DNA from: JAOABV01 sp039801465
GTDB taxonomy: Bacteria; Hydrothermota; Tepidihabitantia; Tepidihabitantales; CAIPLT01
DNA: 64,000 nucleotides
Assembly (NCBI GenBank): GCA_039801465.1
Contig: JBDRUT010000009.1
Coordinates: 1-64,000, forward strand
Direction: 5' to 3'
Shown piece after piece: positions 1 through 9,606 of this stretch. The notes under the pieces are model-generated. The model had not been told where the DNA came from. It saw only the letters and a program-made list of their open reading frames with translations, and ran no database searches. The number at the start of each line of letters is the position of its first letter. The first letter of the stretch is position 1. The position numbers and the translations under genes were made by a program.

Positions 1-2
1 TC

Positions 3-491
3 TTATTAACCATTGCTATTATTGGTATAATTACAGGTTTGATGGGAAGAATGCTCGGTGATATTGGAAAGTATGGCAATTACATTGTCGCAGTAATATT
101 CTTTATTGTTGGATTATATCTTCTGGAAATTATCACATTACCTTTCTTGAATGCACCAGGTCAACCCGCTATTAAAAAACGAGGTTTACTCGCATCATTT
201 GTTTTGGGACTTGTCTTTGGCATTGCCTTAGGTCCTTGCACTTTTGCCTATATGGCACCAATGCTTGCTATTACATTTAGCATTGCTCGAACGCAACTTT
301 TCTATGGTGTATTATTATTATTAATTTACGGTATTGGTCATTGTTCAGTCATTGTTGCCGCAGGAACATTCACTGAAATTATCGAACACTATCTGCACTG
401 GAGCGAAAAATCTAACGGTATTATGATTGTAAAGAAGATTTGTGGAGTTTTAGTAATATTTGGTGGCATTTATCTGATATGGACAGCATAA
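3..491 (+). CDS. CcdA/DsbD-type membrane protein (5' truncated by window edge)
   Basis: The reading frame is open to the window's left edge, so the N-terminus is missing; in-frame hydrophobic residues continue upstream of the first visible TTG/ATG codons near 39-42. What remains is a polytopic membrane protein with about four hydrophobic segments. It contains a G-P-C-T-F-A-Y-M-A-P stretch like the Cys/Pro-rich core of CcdA-family thiol-disulfide transporters, which move reducing equivalents across the membrane. It lies 16 bp upstream of an ACR3 arsenite permease gene, a neighbourhood where CcdA-like or ArsG-like membrane proteins are common. The specific substrate cannot be told from the fragment. 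Confidence 0.7.
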   Translation, partial: LLTIAIIGIITGLMGRMLGDIGKYGNYIVAVIFFIVGLYLLEIITLPFLNAPGQPAIKKRGLLASFVLGLVFGIALGPCTFAYMAPMLAITFSIARTQLFYGVLLLLIYGIGHCSVIVAAGTFTEIIEHYLHWSEKSNGIMIVKKICGVLVIFGGIYLIWTA

Positions 492-507
492 AAGAATAGG
501 AGTGCTT

Positions 508-1713
508 ATGTCAAGTGAAAAAAGTAAAAGTATGGGCGTCTGGGAAAGATACTTAACTTTATGGGTTCTACTTTGTATTTTGACAGGAATTTTGCTTGGT
601 AAATTCGCACCTAATCTTGCAAAAAGCCTTGACCAATTTTCAATATATGTCGGAGAAGCACCTGTTATATCAATTCCAATTGCTATCTGTCTCTTTTTTA
701 TGATGTATCCAATAATGGTTAAAATTGATTTTGCCGAAGTTTTGAAAGCAGGACGAAGTGCGAAACCAGTTGGTTTAACTCTATTTGTTAATTGGGCAAT
801 TAAACCTTTTACAATGTATGCGATTGCAATACTTTTTCTCGGCGTGTTGTTTCGAACCTTTATCGGCACTAATGCAATTGATTATGTAAAAATGCCATTA
901 GGTCTTGACTTATCAATTGGTTCAACTTATGGTATTGGTAAAGTAGTGTTTATAAATGGTATGAAAATGCTTGAGGTACCATTATGGCGTAGTTTTCTTG
1001 CCGGTTGCATTTTATTAGGAATTGCACCTTGCACCGCAATGGTTTTAGTCTGGAGCTATTTAGCAAAAGGTAATGATGGTCATACTTTAGTAATGGTCGC
1101 TATCAATTCTCTGACAATGCTTTTACTCTACGGTCCGTTAGGTGGTTTTTTGCTTGGCGTTGGGCGATTACCAGTTCCTTGGCAAGCATTAGTTCTTTCC
1201 ATTGCAATATATGTCGCATTACCACTTATCGCCGGATATTTTTCTCGTAAATGGCTGATTGCTTTGAAAGGACCAGTTTGGTTTACAACCCGTTTTCTTC
1301 ATTTTCTTACCCCGATTACTATTATTGCCTTGCTTATCACATTAATTTTACTATTTTCATTCAAAGGCGATGTAATTCTTTCTAACCCTTTAACTATTCT
1401 TTGGATTGCGATTCCTCTTTTTATTCAAACCAATCTTATCTTCTGGCTCGGCTACGGACTTGCTATATTGTTAAAATTAAATTATGCGGATGCGGCGCCT
1501 TCAGCAATGATTGGCGCATCAAATCATTTTGAAGTAGCGATTGCAACTGCGACAATGCTCTTTGGTTTGTCATCGGGTGCTGCATTAGCCACTGTTGTTG
1601 GCGTTCTTATTGAAGTACCAGTTATGCTTTTGCTGGTAAAAATTTGCCTAAGAACCCAATTCTGGTTTTCTTATAGCAAAAAAATAAATATAAAAGGAGT
1701 TTATTATGTTTAA
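508..1713 (+). CDS. acr3: ACR3-family arsenite efflux permease
   Basis: A protein of about 401 residues with around ten hydrophobic segments. The N-terminal W-E-R-Y-L-T-L-W-V block and the mid-protein G-I-A-P-C-T-A-M-V-L-V-W segment match the ACR3 arsenite transporter family, and the conserved Cys in the latter is the family's functional cysteine. The role is export of As(III) across the cytoplasmic membrane. I chose ATG 508 because AGGAG lies at 498-502; a GTG at 502 sits inside that ribosome site. The 3' end overlaps the next gene by 8 bp, so the two are probably translationally coupled. No arsR or arsC homologue is visible in the window. Confidence 0.88.
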   Translation: MSSEKSKSMGVWERYLTLWVLLCILTGILLGKFAPNLAKSLDQFSIYVGEAPVISIPIAICLFFMMYPIMVKIDFAEVLKAGRSAKPVGLTLFVNWAIKPFTMYAIAILFLGVLFRTFIGTNAIDYVKMPLGLDLSIGSTYGIGKVVFINGMKMLEVPLWRSFLAGCILLGIAPCTAMVLVWSYLAKGNDGHTLVMVAINSLTMLLLYGPLGGFLLGVGRLPVPWQALVLSIAIYVALPLIAGYFSRKWLIALKGPVWFTTRFLHFLTPITIIALLITLILLFSFKGDVILSNPLTILWIAIPLFIQTNLIFWLGYGLAILLKLNYADAAPSAMIGASNHFEVAIATATMLFGLSSGAALATVVGVLIEVPVMLLLVKICLRTQFWFSYSKKINIKGVYYV

Positions 1714-1987
1714 GAAAATTTTAGTAGCCACTGACCTTTCACCTGCATCCGAGTATTTGATTAAGTCATCTGTAAAACTTCAATCGCTTGGTAGTCGTGA
1801 AGCAGTATTAGTTTATTGTATGAATATACGAGATGTTGGCAGTTTGGCTGATACTCTTCTCAAACTGATACAGCCCGCTTTGCAAAAACAAGAACAAATA
1901 CTCATAAAAAATGGATTTAAAACCGAAATAGATTTTCGCTTTGCAGTTCTATTAGTACCACCCGAAACAATAATTGCTAATAGTTAA
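1706..1987 (+). CDS. Universal stress protein (UspA) family, C-terminal half missing
   Basis: It starts at ATG 1706 behind GGAG (1697-1700) and overlaps the permease stop by 8 bp. The 93 residues begin F-K-K-I-L-V-A-T-D-L-S, the typical first beta strand of UspA proteins, which usually have about 140-150 residues. The protein stops around the middle of the fold. The C-terminal G-S-x-G nucleotide-binding segment is absent, and only about 53 bp separate its stop from the next start, so no frame can hold the missing half. It is either a truncated remnant or a minimal Usp. I cannot say whether it is functional. Confidence 0.6.
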   Translation: MFKKILVATDLSPASEYLIKSSVKLQSLGSREAVLVYCMNIRDVGSLADTLLKLIQPALQKQEQILIKNGFKTEIDFRFAVLLVPPETIIANS

Positions 1988-2040
1988 TTATTTAAAAAAT
2001 GAAAAGAATATTAGTAATCATTTAACAAAAGAGGCTAAAA

Positions 2041-3434
2041 TGAATCGTCAGAAAAAATTAACTAGACCGTCTTTTCTATCAAGACTGATGACTAATGCTT
2101 TATTCTGGACGATTGCTAAACGTAGATTCGGCGCTTCTTTGCTATTACTCATAGAACCTTTAATAAAACGATTTGCGCTTATTTCTTCTCCAATCTATCC
2201 GAAACGCATTCGGGAAGATACTTATTATATGTTACAGGCTCTGTTATTTTCAATGTTTCGGATAAATATCTCACCGAAAACAGTAAATTTATTAAATCAA
2301 ATACTCATTTCTAATCGAATGTATATAAAAACCGATTTACCCCCAGGTTTTTTGGTAATTAGTCCAACACAGAAATGTAATTTAAAATGTCCTGATTGTT
2401 ACGCCAATTCAACTCCAACTCTGAAATCTTTAGACTATCAAATATTATCTCGAATTATTGATGAAGCAAAAGAATTATGGGATATGAAATTCTGTGTTAT
2501 TTCTGGTGGTGAACCGTTCATTTATCAAAACCACGGCAAAACGATTCTGGATTTAGCCCAAAAAAATCAAGATGTCTTTTTCTTGGTTTATACTAATGGC
2601 ACATTAATTGACCAAAAATTAGCCAATAAATTAGCCGAACTGGGAAACATTACACCGGCAATTTCTGTTGAAGGTATGAGAGAAAAGACCGAACGAAGAA
2701 GAGGTAAGGGTGTTTTTGACCAGATTCTTTTAGCAATGGAAAATTTGCGTTCAGCAGGCGTTCCTTTCGGAATTTCTATTACAGCAACTAGTGATAATGT
2801 ATATGAAATCCTAAGTGACGATTTTATCGATTTCTTTTTTAATCAACAAGGTGCATTATACGCCTGGATTTTTCACTATTTACCCATTGGTCGCAATCCT
2901 AATCCTCAATATATGCCGACAGCTGAACAAAGAATTTGGATGTGGCAGCGAAGTTGGGAACTAATTAAAAATAAAAAGATTATGATTGCTGATTTTTGGA
3001 ATCACGGCACGGTTTCTCAGGGATGCATTGCTGCTGGCCGTCGAGGTGGTTATTTTTACATCGACTGGAATGGAAATATTATGCCTTGTGTGTTTTTCCC
3101 ATATATTGCGGCTAACATTAATGAAATCTATCAAAAAGGTGGTAGTCTTGCTGATGTGCTTAAAACACCTCTATTTCAAGCAATCCAACAATGGCAAAAA
3201 GAATATGGTTACAATAAAAAGTTAAATAAAGAAACTGATTGGCTCAGACCCTGTCCATTCCGCGACCATCATGCTACTGCTCGCCAAATAATTCAAAAGT
3301 CTCACCCCCCGATTGCTGACGGCAATGATAGCACTATCGAATCAGAAACTTATCTTAACCAAATGATTGCCTATAATACTAATTTAGCCCAAAAAACTAA
3401 ACCAATATGGACTCAAAAATATATTCAAAATTAA
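2041..3434 (+). CDS. Radical SAM protein with SPASM-like C-terminus
   Basis: A protein of 464 residues. The radical SAM cluster motif C-N-L-K-C-P-D-C (C113, C117, C120) is followed by the S-G-G-E-P SAM-binding motif near residue 155. Further Cys residues in the C-terminal third (Q-G-C, M-P-C, R-P-C-P-F) are consistent with an auxiliary Fe-S cluster of SPASM type. The N-terminal ~100 residues are hydrophobic and basic and may be membrane-associated. ATG 2041 is chosen because GAGG lies a few bases upstream. It is the last gene of the arsenic cluster, so a role in arsenic or peptide modification is possible, but the substrate is unknown. Confidence 0.75.
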
Positions 3435-3520
3435 ACAATTTTATATATCATTATTATTGTCTTCGTAAGACCGAGTAATATTTGAGCGACTCAAAAATAT
3501 TCTCAAAATTAAACAATTTT
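3411..3520. repeat. Direct repeat of the radical SAM gene 3' end
   Basis: Positions 3411-3442, covering the last codons and stop of the radical SAM gene, recur at 3489-3520 with only two adjacent mismatches in 32 bp. The copies are 78 bp apart. This looks like a small tandem duplication of the gene end. Confidence 0.75.
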
Positions 3521-4033
3521 CTATGCTGAATAAAAATCCAGTATGATTAGTAATGCTTAGTGTATACGCGCTTAGATATTGAAATTATTATCTGTAGATA
3601 CTATATTTTGTATAATAAAATACAGTTTGTTATATAAATGTGATGTCGAAGTTGTGGATTGGAATATATGACTAATAAATAGAATGTAATAACTTTAAAT
3701 ACAGGGAAGTTGTACGGCAGCAGTAATAATACCATTCCTGCTATTGTCAACAGTATCGAAAATTATATTTATAAACTCGTCTATTATTTTGCCTCTTAAA
3801 TTAGGTATATTTTTATATATATATTTGTTTATGATACAATAAAAAAGCAAATCAATTTTTTCATAAATTAAATCGTCTCTTACTCCTTCTTACACTTTAC
3901 CAAGCATTTCATTAATTAGTCAGCCATATTGTGAATTTCTAATATCATAAAAAATAAATGCTTTATTTACATCCTCTATTTAATTGTAAAACTAATTCAG
4001 ACAATAAAAATTGAGAATCGCACAAAATACATT
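3521..4033. other. Non-coding stretch between convergent genes
   Basis: This very AT-rich stretch lies between the plus-strand radical SAM gene and the minus-strand gatB. I see no complete ORF, RNA gene or strong terminator. A minus-strand frame is open for about 45 codons around 3700-3850 but has no start or recognisable motif, so a decayed gene is possible but unsupported. Confidence 0.5.
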
Positions 4034-5449
4034 TCATTCCAGTTGCTTTATTATAGCTTCTTGAATCTTTTGTGGCTTAAGTTTTCCTTTAGTCTTTTTC
4101 TGAACCTGTCCGATTAAATAGCTAATAACTGTTGTTTTACCTGCCTTATATTTTGCCACGACTTCAGGATTTTCTTGTAAAACTTCTTTAACTGTATTAA
4201 AAAGTAAATCTTCATCGTCTACTAATGTCAAATCTTTTAAATTAAGGATTTCTGTTGCAGTTTTATCTGTTATTAACATTTCATTGAAAATATCTTTAGC
4301 GACTTTATTAGAGATTTTTTCAGTTTTAAGTAACCTAAGCAATTCTGCCAATTTTGAGGGCGAAATTGAAAAATCTTGAATTAATATCCCTTTTTCATTA
4401 AGGATTCCGCGTACTTCTGTAACTAACCAATTTGCTACTAGGTGTGGGTCGTTAATTTCTTTCAAAGTTTCTTCAAAATAATCTACAAACTCTTTAGTTT
4501 CAACAATTATCTCTGCAGTATTCTCAGATAAACCATAATTGGAAATTAAAATCGCCTTTCTCTGCCAAGGCATTAAGGGTAATGATTTTTTAATTCTCTC
4601 AATTTCCGATTGGCTAATGACTAGGACCGGTAAGTCCGGTTCGGGAAAATAGCGATAGTCTTCGCTCTCTTCTTTGCCGCGCATTGAGCCCGCGGTCTTA
4701 GTTTGTTCATCCCAAAATAAAGTTTCCTGAATAACTTCTTCATTATTATCTAAAATCTTTTTCTGACGTTCGATTTCAAATTGCAGTCCTTCGCGCACGC
4801 TACGTAAAGAGTTTAGATTTTTCAATTCTGTTCGAACTCCAAGTTTTTTCTCTCCCACTTTTCTTAATGATATATTCGGCTCACAGCGAAAATGACCTTT
4901 CTCCATATCACAATCGGAAACATCAAGATATCGCAAAATTTGTCTTAGCACTTGAAGCACTTGCACAGTTTGCTCAGGGCTCTTAATATCCGGTTCGGTT
5001 ACGACTTCAATCAAAGGGACACCACATCGGTTAAAATCAACTAAAGTTTCTGTTCCACAATGCATTGATTTGCCTGAATCTTCTTCAAGATGTAGACGGC
5101 GAACTCGAATTTTTGAATCTTCAATCTCGATATATCCATTTACCGCTAAAGGTTCTTTATATTGAGTGATTTGATAACCTTTAGGTAAATCCGGATAAAA
5201 ATAGTGTTTGCGAGCAAAACTACTCTTTTGAATAATTTGGCAATTAAGTGCTAAGCCGGCTTTTATTGCTAATTCGACTGCTTTACGATTTAAGACTGGC
5301 AGAGTTCCTGGTAAACCTAAACAAACTGGGCAAACATTAGTATTAGGCAAACCGCCAAATTCAACCGGGCAAGAGCAAAAACATTTCGATTTGGTCTTCA
5401 ACTGCACATGAACTTCAAGCCCAATGATCACTTCATATTTATCATTCAT
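4034..5449 (-). CDS. gatB: Asp-tRNA(Asn)/Glu-tRNA(Gln) amidotransferase subunit B
   Basis: A protein of 471 residues, full length for GatB. The N-terminus Y-E-V-I-I-G-L-E-V-H-V-Q-L is the family signature, followed by the Cys pairs C-F-C-S-C and C-P-V-C that bind zinc in bacterial GatB. The D-F-N-R-C-G-V-P-L-I-E-V block of the catalytic core and the C-terminal Yqey-like helical tail are both present. GatB binds mis-acylated tRNA and carries out the kinase and transamidation steps using ammonia from GatA. It is the last gene of the operon, 21 bp after gatA. Its presence suggests indirect synthesis of Gln-tRNA and/or Asn-tRNA. Confidence 0.96.
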   Translation of the reverse strand: MNDKYEVIIGLEVHVQLKTKSKCFCSCPVEFGGLPNTNVCPVCLGLPGTLPVLNRKAVELAIKAGLALNCQIIQKSSFARKHYFYPDLPKGYQITQYKEPLAVNGYIEIEDSKIRVRRLHLEEDSGKSMHCGTETLVDFNRCGVPLIEVVTEPDIKSPEQTVQVLQVLRQILRYLDVSDCDMEKGHFRCEPNISLRKVGEKKLGVRTELKNLNSLRSVREGLQFEIERQKKILDNNEEVIQETLFWDEQTKTAGSMRGKEESEDYRYFPEPDLPVLVISQSEIERIKKSLPLMPWQRKAILISNYGLSENTAEIIVETKEFVDYFEETLKEINDPHLVANWLVTEVRGILNEKGILIQDFSISPSKLAELLRLLKTEKISNKVAKDIFNEMLITDKTATEILNLKDLTLVDDEDLLFNTVKEVLQENPEVVAKYKAGKTTVISYLIGQVQKKTKGKLKPQKIQEAIIKQLE

Positions 5450-5470
5450 TTTTGTAAATAACTTATTAAC

Positions 5471-6931
5471 TTATTTACATAGAGATTCGACCATTTTTGC
5501 ACAATTAAGGAGATGTGTTTCTTCAAATGCTGGTCCGATAATTTGCAGTCCAACCGGCAAGTTATCAATTTCTCCGACAGGAACTGAAATTGCCGGCAGT
5601 CCGGCAAGATTTATTGAGTTAGTATAAACATCGGATAAATACATTGCTAGCGGATCAGATATTTTTTCGCCTAACTTAAAGGGCAAATTGGGTGCGGTTG
5701 GAGTTAGAATTAAATTACAATTCTTAAATGCTTCATCAAAATCCTGTTTAATTAAATTTCTAACTTTTTGAGCAGTTCCATAGTATTCATCATAATACCC
5801 TTTGGATAAACCATAAGTGCCAATAAGAATTCTGCGTTTTACCTCTTGACCAAATCCGTCTTCCCGAGTCAATTCATAAAGTTCGCTTAGTGTCCGTGCA
5901 CTAATGCGTAAACCATATTTTACACCATCGTAACGCGCTAAATTAGAAGATGCTTCTGCTGTGCATATTAAATAATAAGTTGCGGTTGAATATTGTGTGT
6001 TGGGTAAAGAAATTTCTTTAACCGCTCGACATTCTTTACTCAGTTCCTTAATTTTTTCATCAATAATTTTAGCAATTCTAAAATCTAATCCTTCAGTAAA
6101 ATATTCTCGAGGAATTCCTAAAGTATACGATTTGAACAGTGAATAGTCAAATTCAAACTTCTTGACTGGAAAATTAACTGAAGTTGCATCCATTTCATCA
6201 AAACCGGCGATTGTTTCAAAAAGCATTGCTGTGTCTTCGACTGAGCGCGCCAGTGTACCGATACAATCTAATGACGAAGCAAATGCAATTAGCCCGTATC
6301 GCGAAACTCTGCCATAAGTTGGTTTAAGTCCGACTACACCACAAAAAGATGCCGGCAAACGAACTGAACCGCCCGTATCAGTTCCTAAAGCACCAAAAGC
6401 ACCACCATAAGCAACAACTGCAGCTGAACCACCGCTTGAACCACCAGGCACATAATCTGTGTTTTTTGGATTTGCCACTGGACCATAATATGAAGTTTCA
6501 TTAGATGAACCCATCGCAAACTCATCCATATTAGTTTTACCGATAATTATGCTATTAGCCTGTTTTAATTTTTCCACTACAGTTGCATCATATGGACTAA
6601 TAAAATTACTCAGGATCTTTGAGCCACATGTAGCAAGTTTATCTTTAACACAGATGTTGTCTTTTATCGCAATAGGAATACCATAAAGTGGATTGATATT
6701 ATCATAGTTAGAAATAGTCTCATCTAATCGTTTTGCTTGGGCAAGTGCTTCTTCAAAATATAGTGAAATATAACCGTTAATTTTCTGGTCTTCGGCTTTA
6801 ATCCGATTGGTAACTTCAGAAACAACCTCAAAAATACTGATTTCTTTTGCTTTTATCTTCTGATTAATTTCTTTGATTGTTAGTTGGGTTATCTCCTCTC
6901 TGTTTTTCAATTTTGAGCTATCTTTATTCAT
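5471..6931 (-). CDS. gatA: Asp-tRNA(Asn)/Glu-tRNA(Gln) amidotransferase subunit A
   Basis: A protein of 486 residues of the amidase-signature family. The Ser-cisSer-Lys triad can be placed at K90, S165 and S189, with spacing (75 and 24) equal to that of characterised GatA enzymes; S165 lies in P-G-G-S-S-G-G-S. GatA hydrolyses glutamine and channels ammonia to GatB. The start codon overlaps the stop of gatC (TAATG), so the two are translationally coupled. Confidence 0.97.
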   Translation of the reverse strand: MNKDSSKLKNREEITQLTIKEINQKIKAKEISIFEVVSEVTNRIKAEDQKINGYISLYFEEALAQAKRLDETISNYDNINPLYGIPIAIKDNICVKDKLATCGSKILSNFISPYDATVVEKLKQANSIIIGKTNMDEFAMGSSNETSYYGPVANPKNTDYVPGGSSGGSAAVVAYGGAFGALGTDTGGSVRLPASFCGVVGLKPTYGRVSRYGLIAFASSLDCIGTLARSVEDTAMLFETIAGFDEMDATSVNFPVKKFEFDYSLFKSYTLGIPREYFTEGLDFRIAKIIDEKIKELSKECRAVKEISLPNTQYSTATYYLICTAEASSNLARYDGVKYGLRISARTLSELYELTREDGFGQEVKRRILIGTYGLSKGYYDEYYGTAQKVRNLIKQDFDEAFKNCNLILTPTAPNLPFKLGEKISDPLAMYLSDVYTNSINLAGLPAISVPVGEIDNLPVGLQIIGPAFEETHLLNCAKMVESLCK

Positions 6932-7203
6932 TATAATATTATTGGCACAGAAAAATAGTTTGCTTTCATATACGGTAAATATTTACAAACTTCAGGAGTT
7001 AACTTGGGGTTATCATCCCTAAGTCTTAAAGTCATCTCAACCGCATGAGTCATTGGCACTACTTTATCTAAATTAAGATTTTTAATTTGATTAAAATATT
7101 GAATAATTTTTTCAATATCTTGGGATAAATTAACTAATTCATCCGGAACTAACCCTAATTTTGCCAGCTGTGCGACCTTTAATAAAACCTGTGGCGTAAT
7201 CAT
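6931..7203 (-). CDS. gatC: Asp-tRNA(Asn)/Glu-tRNA(Gln) amidotransferase subunit C
   Basis: A protein of 90 residues with the GatC pattern: an N-terminal helix with V-A-x-L-A-x-L-G-L, a mid Q-D-I-E-K-I-I-Q-Y-F-N-Q-I helix, then V-P-M-T-H and L-R-D-D. GatC is the small belt-like subunit that stabilises the GatA-GatB interface. The gene lies 43 bp after the DUF5665 gene, and gene order C-A-B is typical. No clear Shine-Dalgarno precedes its ATG. Confidence 0.93.
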   Translation of the reverse strand: MITPQVLLKVAQLAKLGLVPDELVNLSQDIEKIIQYFNQIKNLNLDKVVPMTHAVEMTLRLRDDNPKLTPEVCKYLPYMKANYFSVPIIL

Positions 7204-7246
7204 AAATTTTTATATTAATTTTCTATGTTAATCCAAATCAAAAATA

Positions 7247-7573
7247 TTAACGATACATTTGTCTTTGAAAGTCTATTACCTCTAAAATCTTAGCAATATA
7301 AGCACCGATTACAGGCGCATTTACTGCGCGTCGCAAAACAAGAATAATTAACGCTGCTAATATTGTCATTCCTAAGGCAAATCCCAAACCACGACCAATT
7401 CCTGCTAATAGATTAATAAAAAAGACCTTTGTCGGATTCCTAAGAAAAGTAATTAACTCACTAACTCCGAAAACATCAATTTGTTTCCAAAAATTTGGAG
7501 TCGATGAAGACGATTTTGCGGTTGACTCATTTTCTTGAACCTTATTGGGTGTATCAAAATCAGTCTTTGCCAT
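7247..7573 (-). CDS. DUF5665-like small membrane protein
   Basis: A protein of 108 residues. A Ser/Thr-rich N-terminus is followed by a helix and one or two hydrophobic segments at about 48-80 containing N-L-L-A-G-I-G-R-G-L-G, the recognisable core of DUF5665 proteins. The function of the family is unknown. The start overlaps the stop of the upstream HD gene (TGATG), which implies coupled translation in the gatCAB operon. Confidence 0.7.
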   Translation of the reverse strand: MAKTDFDTPNKVQENESTAKSSSSTPNFWKQIDVFGVSELITFLRNPTKVFFINLLAGIGRGLGFALGMTILAALIILVLRRAVNAPVIGAYIAKILEVIDFQRQMYR

Positions 7574-8232
7574 CAGATAAGTCGACTATTATTTATTATT
7601 AACTCAAATTTACATTTCAGAAAATCCGCGGCACGACGCGAAATAATCATTCTCGACAAGAAAATTTCAAAATAATCCATCACCGGCGCAATTGAGGTAT
7701 CAATCACTAAGTCAAAAGTAATTTTGCGTTCTGGACGATTGACACTCAAGACCGATTTTTTAACTGCAAAATTGACTCGGTCGTGGATATCAAATTTAAT
7801 AAATTCCGGATTTCGCACCCGACTCCGGTGGACATCTGATTTGTCTGCAAGGATTAATGCCGCAGAAATTTCAGAAATTGGATTACCGTTCTCTTCATGA
7901 TGATTACCTAAAGCTGAAATGATTTCCGCAATTTCATCATGGGGCATTCCCAGCCGATTAAGAATATCTTTAGCAATAAGCGCACCAACTTGCTCGTGTC
8001 GTTCACGACTAACAACATTACCAATATCATGTAGGTATCCGGCAATCGCTGCCATTTCACACATTCGTTCATTATATCCTAACTCTAAAAGAATCGTTTT
8101 CGCATTCTTAGCAACTAAACGCGCGTGGCGTGTACCATGCTCTGTATAACCGATTGTTTCTAAATGTCGGTCCGCTTGAATAATATAGGCATTGACTTCG
8201 CTATCATTTTTAACAACATTAAGTGTAACCAT
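7573..8232 (-). CDS. HD-domain phosphohydrolase
   Basis: A protein of 219 residues. The HD metal-binding set can be read as H36, H68-D69 (in L-H-D-I-G-N), H79 and the H111-H112 pair, so the domain should bind divalent metal and hydrolyse a phosphate ester. The C-terminal ~90 residues are beta-rich without a recognised domain. The natural substrate (nucleotide or second messenger) cannot be told. It is the first gene of the gatCAB operon, transcribed from a near-consensus promoter 8 nt upstream of the ATG and probably leaderless. Confidence 0.82.
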   Translation of the reverse strand: MVTLNVVKNDSEVNAYIIQADRHLETIGYTEHGTRHARLVAKNAKTILLELGYNERMCEMAAIAGYLHDIGNVVSRERHEQVGALIAKDILNRLGMPHDEIAEIISALGNHHEENGNPISEISAALILADKSDVHRSRVRNPEFIKFDIHDRVNFAVKKSVLSVNRPERKITFDLVIDTSIAPVMDYFEIFLSRMIISRRAADFLKCKFELIINNSRLI

Positions 8233-8240
8233 ATGCTTAA

Positions 8241-8269
8241 ATTATAAGATACTATCAATATTTAGTCAA
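8241..8269 (-). promoter_or_regulatory. Sigma70-type promoter of the HD-DUF5665-gatCAB operon
   Basis: Read on the minus strand, TTGACT (8264-8269), a 17-bp spacer and TATAAT (8241-8246) match the vegetative consensus. The -10 box ends 8 nt before the ATG at 8232, so transcription should begin at or within 1-3 nt of the start codon, giving a leaderless mRNA. Confidence 0.8.
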
Positions 8270-8610
8270 CTGTAATGTTTCGAAACTTGGGGAAAATCAA
8301 TATTATAAATTACCTATAGGATCTAAATCATATTAATAAATTGATTATTTTTTTTGCTTCTGAATATTTTCGGGCATTTTTTCAAAATTCTTTCTTTTTT
8401 TCTGTTAATTAAAAATTCATTGATATACGAATTATAATTAAATCTCATAAACCTTGTATGGTAACTCCTGGATACATTAAGAACAAGAGTTCTGACAAAT
8501 TAATAATAAAGATATTTTAGTATTACCAGCGGTAAAACCATAAATTTTTAATTGTGGTAATCATCTTTCTTATCGCTGTAACTAATTAGAGAGTGTTTCA
8601 CATCAATACC
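8270..8610. other. Intergenic space between divergent operons
   Basis: This AT-rich stretch separates the divergent HD and YbbR-like genes. A short hairpin (TTACC-agc-GGTAA) lies near 8523-8535. I see no ORF with coding character. Confidence 0.45.
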
Positions 8611-8638
8611 TTGACAAAATTCATTAAATACAGATAAT
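8611..8638 (+). promoter_or_regulatory. Candidate promoter of the ybbR-tsaD operon
   Basis: TTGACA (8611-8616), a 16-bp spacer and GATAAT (8633-8638; 5 of 6 match) end 9 nt before the TTG start at 8648. As with the divergent HD promoter, this would give a leaderless or nearly leaderless transcript. Confidence 0.5.
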
Positions 8639-8647
8639 AAAAATACC

Positions 8648-9565
8648 TTGAATAGACGACGAATTAGAGTATTCTTGAATAATATACCCTTTATAATTTT
8701 CGCATTTATTTTAGCACTAACAATTTGGGTTCTAGCAAACTTAATGCGACCGCAAACAGTAAGTATCAGTTTACCAATTAAATTTGTTAATTTGCCGCAT
8801 CATTTAGTCATTAAACAAATCAGCACTCCTAATGTAAAAGTCCAGCTATCTGGCAAAGGCAGTGATTTCTTAAGATTTCTTATACATAGACCGATATATC
8901 AACTCGATTTATCAATGACTCGACCGGGTTTAAATCGCATAAAGCTGGCTCCGGATGATTTAACTATCGCTACCCCAGTTCTTCTTAAATCAACGATACC
9001 AGAATATGTTGAACTATTAATTGATAAACTTGAAAGTAAACCGGTCAAAGTAGTTGTTCCATACCGGCTTGACCCTCAAAAGGGCTTTTATATTACTGAG
9101 ATTATTGTTTTAGATACTACAATTCTTTATGGTCCGGAAGAAGATGTCCAGTTTATTCGACAAGTTGTTACAGAGTCCCTTTTTGTCGATAATTTTAGTC
9201 CATCGGAAATTACCCGTAAATTGATGATTATTCCACCACAAGGTGAATATTTTAAAGTTATTCCCGATTCAGTAAATGTCCGAGCCTCATTAGAAACTGA
9301 AGATTCTCGACTATTTGTTGATGTGCCGATAAATATCATACTTTCAAGCCAGTATAAAGTGAAATTGGAACCTAAATCTGCACAAATTGCAGTCCGTGGT
9401 CCGAAAAGCTGGGTTCAAAAATTACGAATTAATGATATTAAAGTCCAAATCAATTTATCAAAATTCACAACCGGTGAATATAAGGAGCCTGCGGAGATAA
9501 CCTTGCCTAAAGGTATCTTTCTGGTGCGATGTGAACCACAACTATTTGACATCAAAATTTACTAA
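8648..9565 (+). CDS. YbbR/CdaR-like membrane-anchored protein
   Basis: A protein of 305 residues with one N-terminal transmembrane helix (about 13-33), then an extracytoplasmic region built of beta-rich YbbR-type repeats. A repeated pattern (V-x-V-P-[IL/Y], then P-x-x-V-x-[VI]-x-G) is seen around residues 40-80, 130-170 and 210-260. In Firmicutes the homologue CdaR modulates diadenylate cyclase CdaA; no cdaA is present here, so that role is not established. The start is taken as TTG 8648, with TTG 8675 as an alternative; no ATG is available before the membrane segment. It is followed 41 bp later by tsaD. Confidence 0.75.
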   Translation: MNRRRIRVFLNNIPFIIFAFILALTIWVLANLMRPQTVSISLPIKFVNLPHHLVIKQISTPNVKVQLSGKGSDFLRFLIHRPIYQLDLSMTRPGLNRIKLAPDDLTIATPVLLKSTIPEYVELLIDKLESKPVKVVVPYRLDPQKGFYITEIIVLDTTILYGPEEDVQFIRQVVTESLFVDNFSPSEITRKLMIIPPQGEYFKVIPDSVNVRASLETEDSRLFVDVPINIILSSQYKVKLEPKSAQIAVRGPKSWVQKLRINDIKVQINLSKFTTGEYKEPAEITLPKGIFLVRCEPQLFDIKIY

Positions 9566-9606
9566 CTTTTAAGTATGTTGCAATGTTGTAAGACAATCAA
9601 TTAATT

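Noticed and set aside
3700..3860. A possible decayed minus-strand gene
   Set aside because: About 45 codons are open, but there is no start, no ribosome site and no recognisable motif.
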